From Tagaea sp. CACIAM 22H2 (GTDB taxonomy: Bacteria; Pseudomonadota; Alphaproteobacteria; CACIAM-22H2), in NCBI GenBank assembly GCA_014444615.1, contig PVXE01000007.1, forward strand, positions 43,629 through 107,628: 64,000 nt of DNA. Reading direction: 5' to 3'. The notes below the pieces were generated by a model, which made no database searches, was not told the origin of the DNA, and saw only the letters and a program-made list of their open reading frames with translations. Shown here piece by piece: positions 40,897 to 49,829 of the stretch (positions are counted from its first letter, which is position 1; the number at the start of each line of letters is the position of its first letter). A program made the translations under genes and the position numbers.

Positions 40897-41346
40897 CTAG
40901 GTTTGGGGGCGCACGGATAAACTATTCGCACCTTGGCCCCGAACGTGCTCAGCGTATATCCGCGACGCGTCTAGCGCGCCCCGCTGGACGCCCAGCATCT
41001 CAAAAAGGCGGGGCGACGCCGCCGTCATGACGATAACAACGGTCATGATCGCCGCGAGCGCAGCGCAGCCAAGATATAGGAAGCGCGACATCCCGATCGC
41101 CGATGTGCTGGACGAATTCTCGCCACGCCGGCGTTGTGCGGCCTCGCGTCCTACGCGTGCTGCGATCGCCAAGGCGACGATCAATGGAAGGATCGCCGCG
41201 TCGAACGCCATGTCGTTCGGCGAACTGATTATTATTTTGCCGACAACGATCGCGGCGCCGGCAACCATCACGACAGTGTCGAGGGGCGGACGAAGTAGGT
41301 CGTGTGCCAAGGCTTCGAAGCGGCGGATCGTCATTAAGGGGCTCAT
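40897..41346 (-). CDS. Small hypothetical membrane protein
   Basis: About 149 residues with three hydrophobic stretches (VVMVAGAAIVVGKIII, AAILPLIVALAIAARV and LYLGCAALAAIMTVVIVMTA) and a charged linker EAAQRRRGE. I do not recognise a family. The start is uncertain: the ATG at 41346 has GGCGGGA upstream, while 41358 and 41403 are alternatives. It lies between the integrase and the right island boundary and shows no link to metabolism. Confidence 0.5.
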   Translation of the reverse strand: MSPLMTIRRFEALAHDLLRPPLDTVVMVAGAAIVVGKIIISSPNDMAFDAAILPLIVALAIAARVGREAAQRRRGENSSSTSAIGMSRFLYLGCAALAAIMTVVIVMTAASPRLFEMLGVQRGALDASRIYAEHVRGQGANSLSVRPQT

Positions 41347-41560
41347 GATTCCCGCCATAGCTCGGTCGGGAGATCTTCGCAAGCCAGGAAGGGAGGTCCG
41401 CACGCAGTACGATTTGGGTGCCTATCGGTTCGCCGGTCACGCGGAAATTCGGATTGGGACCCGCGGCGGCCGTGCTGCCTGCGCCAAAGTGCCGGATTGT
41501 CGAGGGCGTTGTCCGTCACCTAGCGATGGGTTGCATGAAACTGCGCCCTAACTTCGGGCG

Positions 41561-41782
41561 TCAGAGCCTCTCAAGGTCTGCTCGCCGCTTCGCGATCTGC
41601 CTGTCGATCAACGCCAGCGTTTCCGGTCTCGTCATGCGCGTAGCAAGCGCTGCCATCGGGTTTTTCAATCCCGGTGGGGCGAACGGAAGGCATTCCAACG
41701 GATCCTTGGCCAAATTTTCGGGCGGCTTATCGTCCGGCGCGGCCGGCGAGCTCTCAGGCCTAGTATTCAGCTCTTTGGCCAT
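41561..41782 (-). CDS. Small hypothetical protein (73 aa)
   Basis: A short Pro-rich frame (MAKELNTRPESSPAAPDDK ... IAKRRADLERL) has a polar N-terminal half and a basic helical C-terminus. GGGAG lies about 13 bases upstream of the ATG, slightly far. No family is recognised. It may be an island gene or a chance open frame. Confidence 0.35.
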   Translation of the reverse strand: MAKELNTRPESSPAAPDDKPPENLAKDPLECLPFAPPGLKNPMAALATRMTRPETLALIDRQIAKRRADLERL

Positions 41783-42066
41783 CGCTGAAAAGCACTCCCG
41801 CTGCCAGTCGAATTCGCTGAGAAAGCGCGCCTATCGGCGCTAGTTAAACTACTGGACCCGAAAAGTTGCAGAAAGCCAAGATGTGTTGACGGCGCGTTCA
41901 GCTGCCGCTTCAAACCGTCAAAAACGCGATGACGACGGATAATCGATCCCGGAGCCGTTAGCCTATCGGTTTAGCAGTCAATCCGCGGGACTGAGAGTCC
42001 TGCGAAGTATCTTTTCTGTTGAAACGTTACCTAGGCCTCCGTCGTTGATAGCCATGTTTGATTTCT

Positions 42067-42136
42067 GGCGACAACTCCGACGACCCGCTGATTAGGAGAC
42101 AGCGGATCGTGGTTTCGAGTCCTATATCGCCCACCA
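42067..42136 (+). pseudogene. Degenerate tRNA-like sequence ending in CCA
   Basis: GGCGACA (42067-42073) can pair with TATCGCC, followed by ACCA, giving an acceptor stem with one mismatch. A TPsiC-like loop TTCGAGT is present, but its stem is badly matched. The anticodon arm (GCTGATTAGGAGACAGC) has a mismatch, and no D arm is recognisable. It is not a working tRNA gene. Position beside the truncated fadJ-like gene suggests an att-site relic. Confidence 0.4.
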
Positions 42137-42190
42137 TCCGGCGCTGGTAAACGTAACATCTCGGAATTTGGCCGGGCCCTTTCGTGGGCC

Positions 42191-44140
42191 TTAGCGGCGT
42201 TCTAGGGCGGCCTGGAACATCGGACCGCCTTTGTGAGCGGGAAAGCCGTATCCGTTGACCATGACAAGGTCGATATCGGATGCGCGCGCGGCAATGCCGT
42301 CTTTGAGGACGGCTTCGGCCTCGGTGGTCATCGCGTCTAGAACGCGCGCGATGATCGTCTCGGCCGGGATCGGGGCGGTCGTGACGCCGCGTTCGCGGCG
42401 GCGTTCGTCGATCATCGCCGCGACGATTGGCGACGGCGTGCCCGCTGGGTGATCGTACCAGCCGCCGCCGGTCTTGCGACCCAGGCGCCCGGCTTCATAG
42501 AGCCGGTCGAGCAATGGTAGCGCGCGCGCCGGCGCTTTGCCTTCGGCGATCAGGCGCTGGCGCGTATGCCAGGCGATATCCAGGCCCGACATGTCCCACA
42601 CCGCGAACGGGCCCATTTTGAAGCCGTAACCCGTCAACGCCACATCGATCTCGGCAGGGGCGGCACCGTCTTCGACCATGATCTCGCATTCCCGGCGATA
42701 GGCCGAATAGATGCGATTGCCGATGAAACCTTCGCCCACGTGCGCGACGACCGGCAGCTTGCCGAGCTTCTTGGCGACCGCGAGTGCCGTTGCCAGTGCT
42801 GGCGTGCCGGTCTTGGCGCCGCGCACGATCTCCAGCAGGCGCATCACGTTCGCGGGGCTGAAGAAGTGCAAGCCCACAACCGATTCCGGCCGCTTTGTCG
42901 CGGCGGCGATGACGTCGAGATCCAGATAGGAGGTATTCGACGCCAGGATCGCGTGTCCGAGCAGGATCGCATCGAGTTCGCCGAACACGCGGCGCTTGAT
43001 CGCCATATCCTCGATCACCGCTTCGATCGCGAGATCGCAATCGGCGGCATCGGCGAGTTTCGTCGATGCGATCAGCCGCTTCGCGCGCTCGGCGGCGGCA
43101 TCGGCCGTGATCCGGCCTTTGGCGACGTCTTGGGCTGCGATATCGGCGATGCGCGCGGTCCCGCGCGCCAGCGAGGCGGCGTCGATATCGATCAATCGCG
43201 TTTCGTAACCGGCGGCAAGGCAGGCGGCGGCGATACCCGCCCCCATCGTGCCGGCCCCGATCACAGCGATGCGGCGCACATCAATGGCGACATCGGGCGT
43301 CACACCGTCGATGCGGGCGGCCTCGCGCTCGGCGAAGAACAGATGGCGCAGGGCGGCAGCTTCGTCGCCTTGGCGCAGTTCCTGAAATGCGGCGCGTTCC
43401 TGGGCCAGCGCTTCGCCGAACGGCAATGCGCGCGCGCGGCGCAGCGCCGCGATCGCTTCTTCGACCGGTTTGCGACCGAGATTGCGTTTGGCGGCGGCCT
43501 CGGCGGCCGTTTCGAATCGCGCGGGATCGCCGTTGCGAACCGGCAGATCGCGCAAGCGCCGTTTGACGGTGGCGGGCGAACGCGCGAGCTCGATCGCCGC
43601 TGCGCGCAGATCGCCGGTCGTCACCGCGTCGATCATGCCGAGCTTCAGCGCTTCGGGGGCGGGCACGCGCTTGCCGGTGACGACGATGTCGAGCGCTTCG
43701 GCCGGATCGACGATGCGCGGCAGGCGCACCGTGCCGCCCGCGCCGGGGATCATGCCGAGCGTCACTTCCGGCAGGCCCAGCTTGGCGTCCGGTGTGGCGA
43801 TGCGGATATCGCAGCCCAGCGCCAATTCGTAACCGCCGCCCAAGGCCGCGCCATGGATCGCGACGATGACGGGCTTGGGGCATTCTTCGATCGCCGCGAT
43901 GACGGCGGGTAGTTGCGGATCGGCGAGCGGTTTGCCGAATTCGCGGATATCGGAACCGGCGACGAAGGTGCGGCCTGCCCCGATCAGCACGACGCCGATC
44001 ACGGTCTTGTCGCCGGCGACCTTGCCGAACGCGGCGATCAGGCCTTGGCGCACGGCGATGGAGCCCGCATTGACCGGCGGATTGTCGATCGTCACGACGG
44101 CGATATTGCCCTCGCGTTCCAGGCGGACGGCGTCGGTCAT
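42191..44140 (-). CDS. FadJ-like enoyl-CoA hydratase/3-hydroxyacyl-CoA dehydrogenase, 3' truncated
   Basis: The 649-residue bifunctional beta-oxidation enzyme has an N-terminal crotonase domain (residues 1-190; ALGGGYELALGCD with its Glu, and LPEVTLGMIPGAGGT) and an NAD-binding 3-hydroxyacyl-CoA dehydrogenase domain (about 285-470; VIGAGTMGAGIA). Two C-terminal dehydrogenase repeats follow. The usual ending continues about 45 residues past HKGGPMF; here it switches to QAALERR and stops. The cut coincides with the proposed island boundary. The missing part is at the far end of the second C-terminal repeat, so activity may be reduced rather than lost. It starts 4 bases after the upstream hydratase gene. 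Confidence 0.85.
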   Translation of the reverse strand: MTDAVRLEREGNIAVVTIDNPPVNAGSIAVRQGLIAAFGKVAGDKTVIGVVLIGAGRTFVAGSDIREFGKPLADPQLPAVIAAIEECPKPVIVAIHGAALGGGYELALGCDIRIATPDAKLGLPEVTLGMIPGAGGTVRLPRIVDPAEALDIVVTGKRVPAPEALKLGMIDAVTTGDLRAAAIELARSPATVKRRLRDLPVRNGDPARFETAAEAAAKRNLGRKPVEEAIAALRRARALPFGEALAQERAAFQELRQGDEAAALRHLFFAEREAARIDGVTPDVAIDVRRIAVIGAGTMGAGIAAACLAAGYETRLIDIDAASLARGTARIADIAAQDVAKGRITADAAAERAKRLIASTKLADAADCDLAIEAVIEDMAIKRRVFGELDAILLGHAILASNTSYLDLDVIAAATKRPESVVGLHFFSPANVMRLLEIVRGAKTGTPALATALAVAKKLGKLPVVAHVGEGFIGNRIYSAYRRECEIMVEDGAAPAEIDVALTGYGFKMGPFAVWDMSGLDIAWHTRQRLIAEGKAPARALPLLDRLYEAGRLGRKTGGGWYDHPAGTPSPIVAAMIDERRRERGVTTAPIPAETIIARVLDAMTTEAEAVLKDGIAARASDIDLVMVNGYGFPAHKGGPMFQAALERR

Positions 44141-44144
44141 CGAA

Positions 44145-44915
44145 TCAACGCTTGCCGAAAACGGGTTTGCGCTTTTCGGCGAAGGCGCGCTGCGCCTCGC
44201 GCGTATCCTCGGTCAAGGACAACTCGGCCGAAACGCCCTGCTCGAAGCGATAGCCCTCGCGCAGCGACATCTCCTCGACCGTGTTGAAGGCGTGCTTGTT
44301 GCGCGCCAAAGCGACGGGGCTCTTGGCCGCGATCTCGGCCGCCATCGCCAACGCGGCGGGCATCAACGCTTCGGGGGCGAGGCATTCTTCGACGATGCCC
44401 AGGCGATAGAGTTCTTGGGCGGGCACGCGCCGCCCGGTGAAGAACATCATCCGCGCCTTGGTGCGCGGGAAAAGTTCCAGGAATTTGGCGCCGCCGGCGA
44501 GGCCCACATCGATCTCCGGCATCTGGACATAGGCGGTTTCCGACGCGAGCAGAATGTCGCAGCACGCCATCAACGCATAGCCCGCCCCGATCGCGGCACC
44601 GTTGATCGCGCCGATGACCGGCTTGGCGCAGTCGCGGATCGCGTAGAAGCTTTCGCGCGTCACGCGGTTATGGCGGATATAGTCGCCGCGCTGCGCGGTC
44701 ATGCCGCGCCGTTCCTTGATGTCCGCACCGGCGGAGAATACATTTCCGCCGCCGGTCAGGATCACGCAGCGGATCTCCGGATCGTCGCTCAGCGTGTCGA
44801 ACACCCAGGTGAGTTCCGTGCGCGTGCGGAAATTCTGCGCGTTGACCGGCGGACGGTCGAACGTGACGGTCGCGATACCGTCTTTGCGGTCGATGCGGAA
44901 TTGTTCGAGATCCAT
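44145..44915 (-). CDS. Enoyl-CoA hydratase/isomerase family protein
   Basis: The 256-residue crotonase-fold protein has oxyanion-hole segments SAGADIKE and AAIGAGYALMA, and a conserved acidic region MPEIDVGLAGGA. The first catalytic Glu of true hydratases (GGGxE) is replaced by Ala, so it may be an isomerase or act on an unusual CoA ester. AGGGGAA lies six bases before the ATG at 44915; the longer frame upstream is not used. It is operonic with the FadJ-like gene. Confidence 0.85.
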   Translation of the reverse strand: MDLEQFRIDRKDGIATVTFDRPPVNAQNFRTRTELTWVFDTLSDDPEIRCVILTGGGNVFSAGADIKERRGMTAQRGDYIRHNRVTRESFYAIRDCAKPVIGAINGAAIGAGYALMACCDILLASETAYVQMPEIDVGLAGGAKFLELFPRTKARMMFFTGRRVPAQELYRLGIVEECLAPEALMPAALAMAAEIAAKSPVALARNKHAFNTVEEMSLREGYRFEQGVSAELSLTEDTREAQRAFAEKRKPVFGKR

Positions 44916-45062
44916 CGGCGTTCCCCTGCTGCGGCCGAGAAAATTAGCAGCGGCCCGGGGGGCGGACCATCCAGCCCGGTGAAAACCAACTATCGAGCAT
45001 ATGAAACGTCGTGCGGGGGTCCTACGCCCTAAAATGGCGCCGTTTCCAGCAGGGAGGATCGG

Positions 45063-45821
45063 GTGTCGGGGATCGAGATCACGCGCGACGCGAATGGGGT
45101 AGCGACCGTTTGGCTCAGCAATCCGGGGCGGCTGAACGCACTGTCCAACAGCATGATTCACGGTCTGAAGTCGGCGATGGACGAATTGGCCGCCGACGGC
45201 GCATGCCGCGTCGCGGTGCTGCGCGGCAAGGATGGCGTATTCTGCGCCGGTCGTGACTTGAAGGATCTGGGCGCGTTGCAGGAGGCGCCGCCGGCGGAAA
45301 TCGATGCGATGTACGACGCGCTGGAAGCGATGCACTGGTCGGTACAGAATTTCCCCAAGCCGTTGATCGCGGCGGTCGAGCGTTACGCGCTAGGCATAGC
45401 CACGATGATCGTCGCCTGGACCGATATCTCGATCGCCGAAGAAAGCGTCAAATTCGGCTTCCCCGAAGTGCGCAAGGGCATCACGCCCTATGGCGCCATT
45501 CCGACCTTGCGCCGGGTGATGCCGTTGCGCGCGATGATGGATTTGATCCTGTCGGGAAGGACGATCGAAGCGCCCGAGGCGCGCGAATACGGGCTGGTCA
45601 GCCGCGTCGTGGCGCCGGGCACGCTGGAAGCAAGCCTCGCCGGCGTCCTCGAGGAACTTTTGGCGGGCAAGCCGGGCGCCTTGGAGCGTATCAAGCGTTT
45701 CGCGCTGGACAGCGAAACCCTGGATCAGCGCGCGGCGGTGGCGTTCGCCACGCGCCTGGCCAAGGCCGGTACGGGCGATCCGGAGGCCAAAAGCGGTATC
45801 GGCGGATTTCTCAAAAGCTGA
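45063..45821 (+). CDS. Enoyl-CoA hydratase/isomerase family protein
   Basis: The 252-residue crotonase-fold protein starts at a GTG (45063) shortly after GGGAGGATCG. It retains FCAGRDLKDLG and FPEVRKGITPYGA. The usual GGG-x-E motif reads YALGIATMIVA, so one catalytic Glu is missing. It is divergent from the crotonase/FadJ pair and 147 bases away, suggesting joint control of an acyl-CoA degradation step. Substrate unknown. Confidence 0.85.
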   Translation: MSGIEITRDANGVATVWLSNPGRLNALSNSMIHGLKSAMDELAADGACRVAVLRGKDGVFCAGRDLKDLGALQEAPPAEIDAMYDALEAMHWSVQNFPKPLIAAVERYALGIATMIVAWTDISIAEESVKFGFPEVRKGITPYGAIPTLRRVMPLRAMMDLILSGRTIEAPEAREYGLVSRVVAPGTLEASLAGVLEELLAGKPGALERIKRFALDSETLDQRAAVAFATRLAKAGTGDPEAKSGIGGFLKS

Positions 45822-45924
45822 TTGCCGGACGACAAACAGGTTTGCACTTCCGGCAGGGCTTCAATCCGGCGGTAAGCGCTTAAGATAGCGACGGAATTTC
45901 AACGTAAGACGGGATCTTGAAAAG

Positions 45925-47010
45925 ATGAGCTCGCAAAATCGCGCGCCCCAGCGCGTCATCCATGTCGGCGTCGGCGTTTTCGGCAAGCGCTGGTGCAGCG
46001 ACTTCCTGCGCAGCAACGTGGTCGACGGCACGATTCAAGTCGTCGCCTTGGTCGACCGCAACCCCGAAAATTTGAAGGCCGGACAGGTCGCGTTGGGCCT
46101 GCGCGACGATCAGTGCTTCACCGATGCGGCCCAAGCCTTCAAGGCGGTGAAGGCCGATTTCTGCACGGTCGCGACCACGCCCGCGCATCACGAGGAAGTG
46201 ATCGATGCGGCGATCGCCGCCGGGCTCGACATTCTGTGCGAAAAGCCGATCGCCGACACGATGGCGGCCACGTTGCGCATCGCGCAGAAGGTGAAGGCGG
46301 CGGGCCGCAAAATGGCGGTGACGATGAGCCACCGCTACGACCAGGACAAGACCACGCTGCGCCGCGTCGTGAAATCCGGTCAGCTCGGAAAGATCAACGC
46401 GATCGGCATGCGCTTCCAGGGCGATATGCGCCAGCATATGGCATGGAGCTCTCTGTTCCGGCACGAGATGGATCACCCGCTGCTGATCGAAGGCTCGATC
46501 CATCACATGGATATCCTGGCCGATCTGGCCGGGGACAAATGCGAAAGCGTTTACGCGACGACGTGGCGCCCGTCTTACGCCGCCTATAAGGGCGATACGG
46601 ACGCGGTGGTCGTGCTCGGCTTCGCCAACGGCGTGAAGGCGGTCTATGAGGGCACTTGCGCGCACTCGACCGGCCTCAACACCTTCTACAAGGAATATAT
46701 CCGAGTGGATGGCGAGCACGGCACGGCGATCCTGACCCATCGCACGGTGGAATTGTTCATGCGCCAGGATATCTGGCGCCAGCAGCATCGCGAAGGCCAG
46801 GGACAGAAGATCGATCTGCTGGTCCAGCCCAAATGGATCAACAACTGGCTGATCGAACGCTTCGCGCAATGGCGCGCGGGCGGGGCGCCGCTGGAAACCG
46901 AAGTCGCGAACAACGTGCAGACGTCGGCGATGATCTTCGCGGCGATCGAAAGCCAGCGCATCGGCGCGCCGGTTCAGCTGGCGCCGTTCGTCGCGGCGGC
47001 GGGGCGCTGA
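45925..47010 (+). CDS. Gfo/Idh/MocA-family oxidoreductase
   Basis: The 361-residue NAD(P)-dependent dehydrogenase has an N-terminal Rossmann segment (VIHVGVGVFGKRW) and the family catalytic motif CEKPI (Glu106, Lys107). The C-terminal domain has the histidine-rich EGSIHHMDILADL. Members oxidise sugars, inositols or related polyols. The SDR gene follows after 3 bases, so the two probably act in sequence on one polyol-type compound. Confidence 0.87.
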   Translation: MSSQNRAPQRVIHVGVGVFGKRWCSDFLRSNVVDGTIQVVALVDRNPENLKAGQVALGLRDDQCFTDAAQAFKAVKADFCTVATTPAHHEEVIDAAIAAGLDILCEKPIADTMAATLRIAQKVKAAGRKMAVTMSHRYDQDKTTLRRVVKSGQLGKINAIGMRFQGDMRQHMAWSSLFRHEMDHPLLIEGSIHHMDILADLAGDKCESVYATTWRPSYAAYKGDTDAVVVLGFANGVKAVYEGTCAHSTGLNTFYKEYIRVDGEHGTAILTHRTVELFMRQDIWRQQHREGQGQKIDLLVQPKWINNWLIERFAQWRAGGAPLETEVANNVQTSAMIFAAIESQRIGAPVQLAPFVAAAGR

Positions 47011-47013
47011 TCC

Positions 47014-47769
47014 ATGCGTTTGAAAGGCAAGACGGCCCTGATCACCGGGGCGGGTTCGGGTTTCGGCGCGGAAATGGCGCGGCGTTTCGCAAGCGAAGGT
47101 GCGGTCGTGATCTGCGCCGATCGCAACGCGGAAAACGCGCAAGCGGTCGCCTCGTCGATCGGTGCGAATGCCCACGCCGCCGCGTGCGACGTGTCGAGTT
47201 CGGAGCAGGTCAAGGCGTTGGCCGAAAAAGCCGCCGCCGTGACCGGCCGCATCGACGTGCTGGTCAACAACGCCGGCATTTCCCAGCAGCCGCGCCGCAT
47301 CGCCAAACTGCCGGAGGCCGAGATCGACGCGATTTTCGCGGTCAACGTGAAGGCGCTCTACCACGCCGCCGCGCATATTCTGCCGATCATGATGGCGGGC
47401 GGGGGCGGATCGGTCATCAACATCGCCTCGGTCACCGCGATCCGTCCGCGGCCGGGCATGACTTGGTACAACGCGGCCAAGGCGGCGGTGATCTCGATCA
47501 CGCAGTCGATGGCGGGCGAGTTCGCGGAAAACCGCGTGCGCGTCAACGTGATTGCGCCCGGCGTGGGGCGCACGCCAATGTTCGACGCGATCTTCAAGGA
47601 TCCGAAGAAAGCCGACGAGGCGCATGACCGCCTGGTCGAAACCTTTCCGCTCGGCCGCTTGTCGAAACCGTCGGATATCGCGGGGGCGGCCCTCTATCTC
47701 GCGTCCGACGACGCGGAATTCGTCACCGGCATCGTGTTGCCGGTCGATGGCGGCCGCCTGATCGCTTAG
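47014..47769 (+). CDS. Short-chain dehydrogenase/reductase
   Basis: The 251-residue classical SDR has the cofactor motif TGAGSGFG (residues 11-18), VNNAG, and the full catalytic set Ser139, Tyr152 and Lys156 (YNAAK). The C-terminal GIVLPVDGGRL ending is typical. It is operonic with the Gfo/Idh/MocA gene and convergent with the tctA gene, whose stop is 15 bases away. Confidence 0.88.
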   Translation: MRLKGKTALITGAGSGFGAEMARRFASEGAVVICADRNAENAQAVASSIGANAHAAACDVSSSEQVKALAEKAAAVTGRIDVLVNNAGISQQPRRIAKLPEAEIDAIFAVNVKALYHAAAHILPIMMAGGGGSVINIASVTAIRPRPGMTWYNAAKAAVISITQSMAGEFAENRVRVNVIAPGVGRTPMFDAIFKDPKKADEAHDRLVETFPLGRLSKPSDIAGAALYLASDDAEFVTGIVLPVDGGRLIA

Positions 47770-47784
47770 GCGGCCGCGTCCCCA

Positions 47785-49287
47785 TTATTCCTCGCGCAAG
47801 ACCGGCGGCTTGACTGCCGGCTGCTTGATCGCCGTCCAGAAGGTCAGCAACAGCATGATAGCGGACAGCACCAGCAGCGTGCCGCTGATCGGGCGCATCA
47901 GAATTTCCATCGGATCGCCGAAGGCGGAAAGCATCGCGCGGCGGAAATTCTCCTCCAGCATCGGGCCGAGGATGAAGCCGATCAGCATCGGCGTCGGCTC
48001 GAAATCGAGCAGGCGCATCGCATAGCCCAGCGCGCCGATCCCGAGCACCAGCCAAACGTCGAGCAGCTGGAACTTGACGCTATAGGCGCCGACGCAGATC
48101 AACACCAGAATGACCGGATAGAGCAGCCGATACGGGATGCTGAGCAGCCGCACCCATAGGCCGATCATCGGCAGGTTCAAGATCAGCAGCATCACGTTGC
48201 CGACCCAGAAGCTGGCGATCACGCCCCAGAACAGGTCGGCGTGTTCGGTCATCAAGCGCGGGCCGGGATTGATGCCTTGCATCATCAGGGCGCTGAGCAT
48301 CACGGCGGTCGATGCGGTGGCGGGGATGCCCATCGTCAGAACCGGGATGAAGGCGGTTTGCGCGGCGGCATTGTTGGCGGATTCGGGGCCTGCGACGCCT
48401 TCGATCGCGCCCTTGCCGAAGCGCGAGGGATCCTTGGCAACGCGTTTTTCCAGCGCGTAGCTCATGAACGACGCGACCGTGGCGCCTAGGCCCGGCAGCG
48501 GACCGATCGCCGAGCCCACGCCGAAACCGCGCAAAGTGGGCCAAACCGAGCGCTTGATGTCGTCGCGCGTGGGGATCATGGCGCGCAAGGGGATCTTCTG
48601 CTTGGCGCCGCCGGTGTCGGCGTTGCGGATCGAGGCGATGACTTCGGTGATGCCGAACAGGCCCATCGTCACGGCCGCAACGTTGATTCCGTCGGATAAT
48701 TCGGGGATGCCGTACATGTAGCGGTTGGCACCGCTGATCACGTCCGTGCCGACGAGACCGAGCAGCAGGCCCACGCCGACCATCGCCAGCGATTTCAACG
48801 GCGAGCCGCCGGTCATCAGCGAGAGCGCGATCAACGCGAACACCATCGCCGCGAAATACTCGGCCGCACCGAACGCGAAGGCGACGGCGACAATGGCGGG
48901 GCTGAGCGCGATCAGCACGACGATGCCGAGGCTGCCGCCGATGAACGAGGCGATGGCCGTGATCGACAGCGCCACGCCGGCGCGACCCTGCTTGCTCATC
49001 GGATAACCGTCGAGGCACGTGACGGCGCTGGACGCCCCGCCGGGCAAATTCAGCAGAATCGACGCGGTCGATCCGCCATATTCCGAGCCGTAATAGACGC
49101 CCGCCAGCATGATGATCGCGGGCGTGGGATCCAGATAGAACGTGATCGGCAGCAGCATCGAGATCGTCGCGAGCGGACCGATGCCGGGCAGCACGCCGAT
49201 CGCCGTACCCAACGTGACGCCGATAAAGCAGTAGGCGAGATTCTGGAACGACAGCGCGACGCTGAAGCCCATGAGGATATCTTCCAC
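47785..49287 (-). CDS. tctA: Tripartite tricarboxylate transporter, large permease TctA
   Basis: The 500-residue membrane protein has about 12 helices. The N-terminal LGTAIGVLPGIGPLATISMLLP and the later GPLPGLGATVASFMSYALEKR are the two TctA signature repeats. GTG at 49287 is taken as start because GGAG lies eight bases upstream and the product then begins (V)EDILMGFSVAL like other TctA proteins; an ATG at 49272 is the alternative. It is last in the order tctC-tctB-tctA and five bases from tctB. Confidence 0.92.
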   Translation of the reverse strand: MEDILMGFSVALSFQNLAYCFIGVTLGTAIGVLPGIGPLATISMLLPITFYLDPTPAIIMLAGVYYGSEYGGSTASILLNLPGGASSAVTCLDGYPMSKQGRAGVALSITAIASFIGGSLGIVVLIALSPAIVAVAFAFGAAEYFAAMVFALIALSLMTGGSPLKSLAMVGVGLLLGLVGTDVISGANRYMYGIPELSDGINVAAVTMGLFGITEVIASIRNADTGGAKQKIPLRAMIPTRDDIKRSVWPTLRGFGVGSAIGPLPGLGATVASFMSYALEKRVAKDPSRFGKGAIEGVAGPESANNAAAQTAFIPVLTMGIPATASTAVMLSALMMQGINPGPRLMTEHADLFWGVIASFWVGNVMLLILNLPMIGLWVRLLSIPYRLLYPVILVLICVGAYSVKFQLLDVWLVLGIGALGYAMRLLDFEPTPMLIGFILGPMLEENFRRAMLSAFGDPMEILMRPISGTLLVLSAIMLLLTFWTAIKQPAVKPPVLREE

Positions 49288-49292
49288 GGGCT

Positions 49293-49748
49293 TTACTCCA
49301 GGAACGACGGCAGACGGAAGCCGGGCATCTGTAGACCGAGCGCGACGCGGAAAATCAGCCATCCCAAAAGGGCGGTCGCGATCGCCAGAATCCAAGTTTG
49401 GCGCGTGCGGCTGTCGGGGTCACCCATCGCGCCGACGACGATGCCGATCGCGATCGCCGGCAGCAGGCCGATTTGTTCGAGCAGGACGCCGAAGGCGAGG
49501 ATGCTGCCGAGCGAGGCGAGAACCGGCCGCCATTCGGGCCGATCCATGCGCACGCCCGCGCGAATCAAGCCCATGCCGGCGATGACGATACCGAGTACGA
49601 CAACGAAACCCGATGCGAGCATCGGGAAATAGCCGGGCCCCATCTCGATCGCGTCGCCGATCCGCATTTTCATCGCGCCGGCGAGGAAGACGAGCCCGAT
49701 GACGGCGACCGAAACGCCGCCGATGAAATCCTTGTTCGCGATACGCAT
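49293..49748 (-). CDS. tctB: Tripartite tricarboxylate transporter, small permease TctB
   Basis: The 151-residue protein has four hydrophobic helices and the conserved MGPGYFPMLASGFVVVLGIVI segment of TctB. The ATG at 49748 follows a G-rich ribosome site. It works with TctA in the membrane; the pair is fed by the TctC binding protein encoded just upstream. Confidence 0.88.
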   Translation of the reverse strand: MRIANKDFIGGVSVAVIGLVFLAGAMKMRIGDAIEMGPGYFPMLASGFVVVLGIVIAGMGLIRAGVRMDRPEWRPVLASLGSILAFGVLLEQIGLLPAIAIGIVVGAMGDPDSRTRQTWILAIATALLGWLIFRVALGLQMPGFRLPSFLE

Positions 49749-49829
49749 CGCGCCCCCCCGTTTGGCCTTACGCGACGCCATGTGCGTCGAGCGCGTCCGC
49801 CGGCCGGGCCGGCGGACGCGCAACGTCGA

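Larger units (their letters stand above)
30215..42190. mobile_element. Proposed integrated genomic island (about 12 kb)
   Basis: The left boundary is the tRNA 3' fragment at 30215-30262. The right boundary is placed at 42190, where a degenerate tRNA-like sequence (42067-42136) abuts a fadJ-like gene missing its last ~45 codons. Between them lie an AT-richer non-coding stretch, a GntR-controlled importer plus two flavin oxidoreductases, a complete tyrosine integrase (39427-40719) with lower GC than the chromosome, and two small unknown genes. I did not find the direct repeat that would pair with the left tRNA fragment, so the exact ends are inference. Confidence 0.5.

Noticed and set aside
41950..42010. 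tRNA-like segment (GCCTATCGGTTTAGC and following)
   Set aside because: A D-arm-like stretch can be drawn, but no acceptor stem or T arm fits, so I do not call a tRNA.
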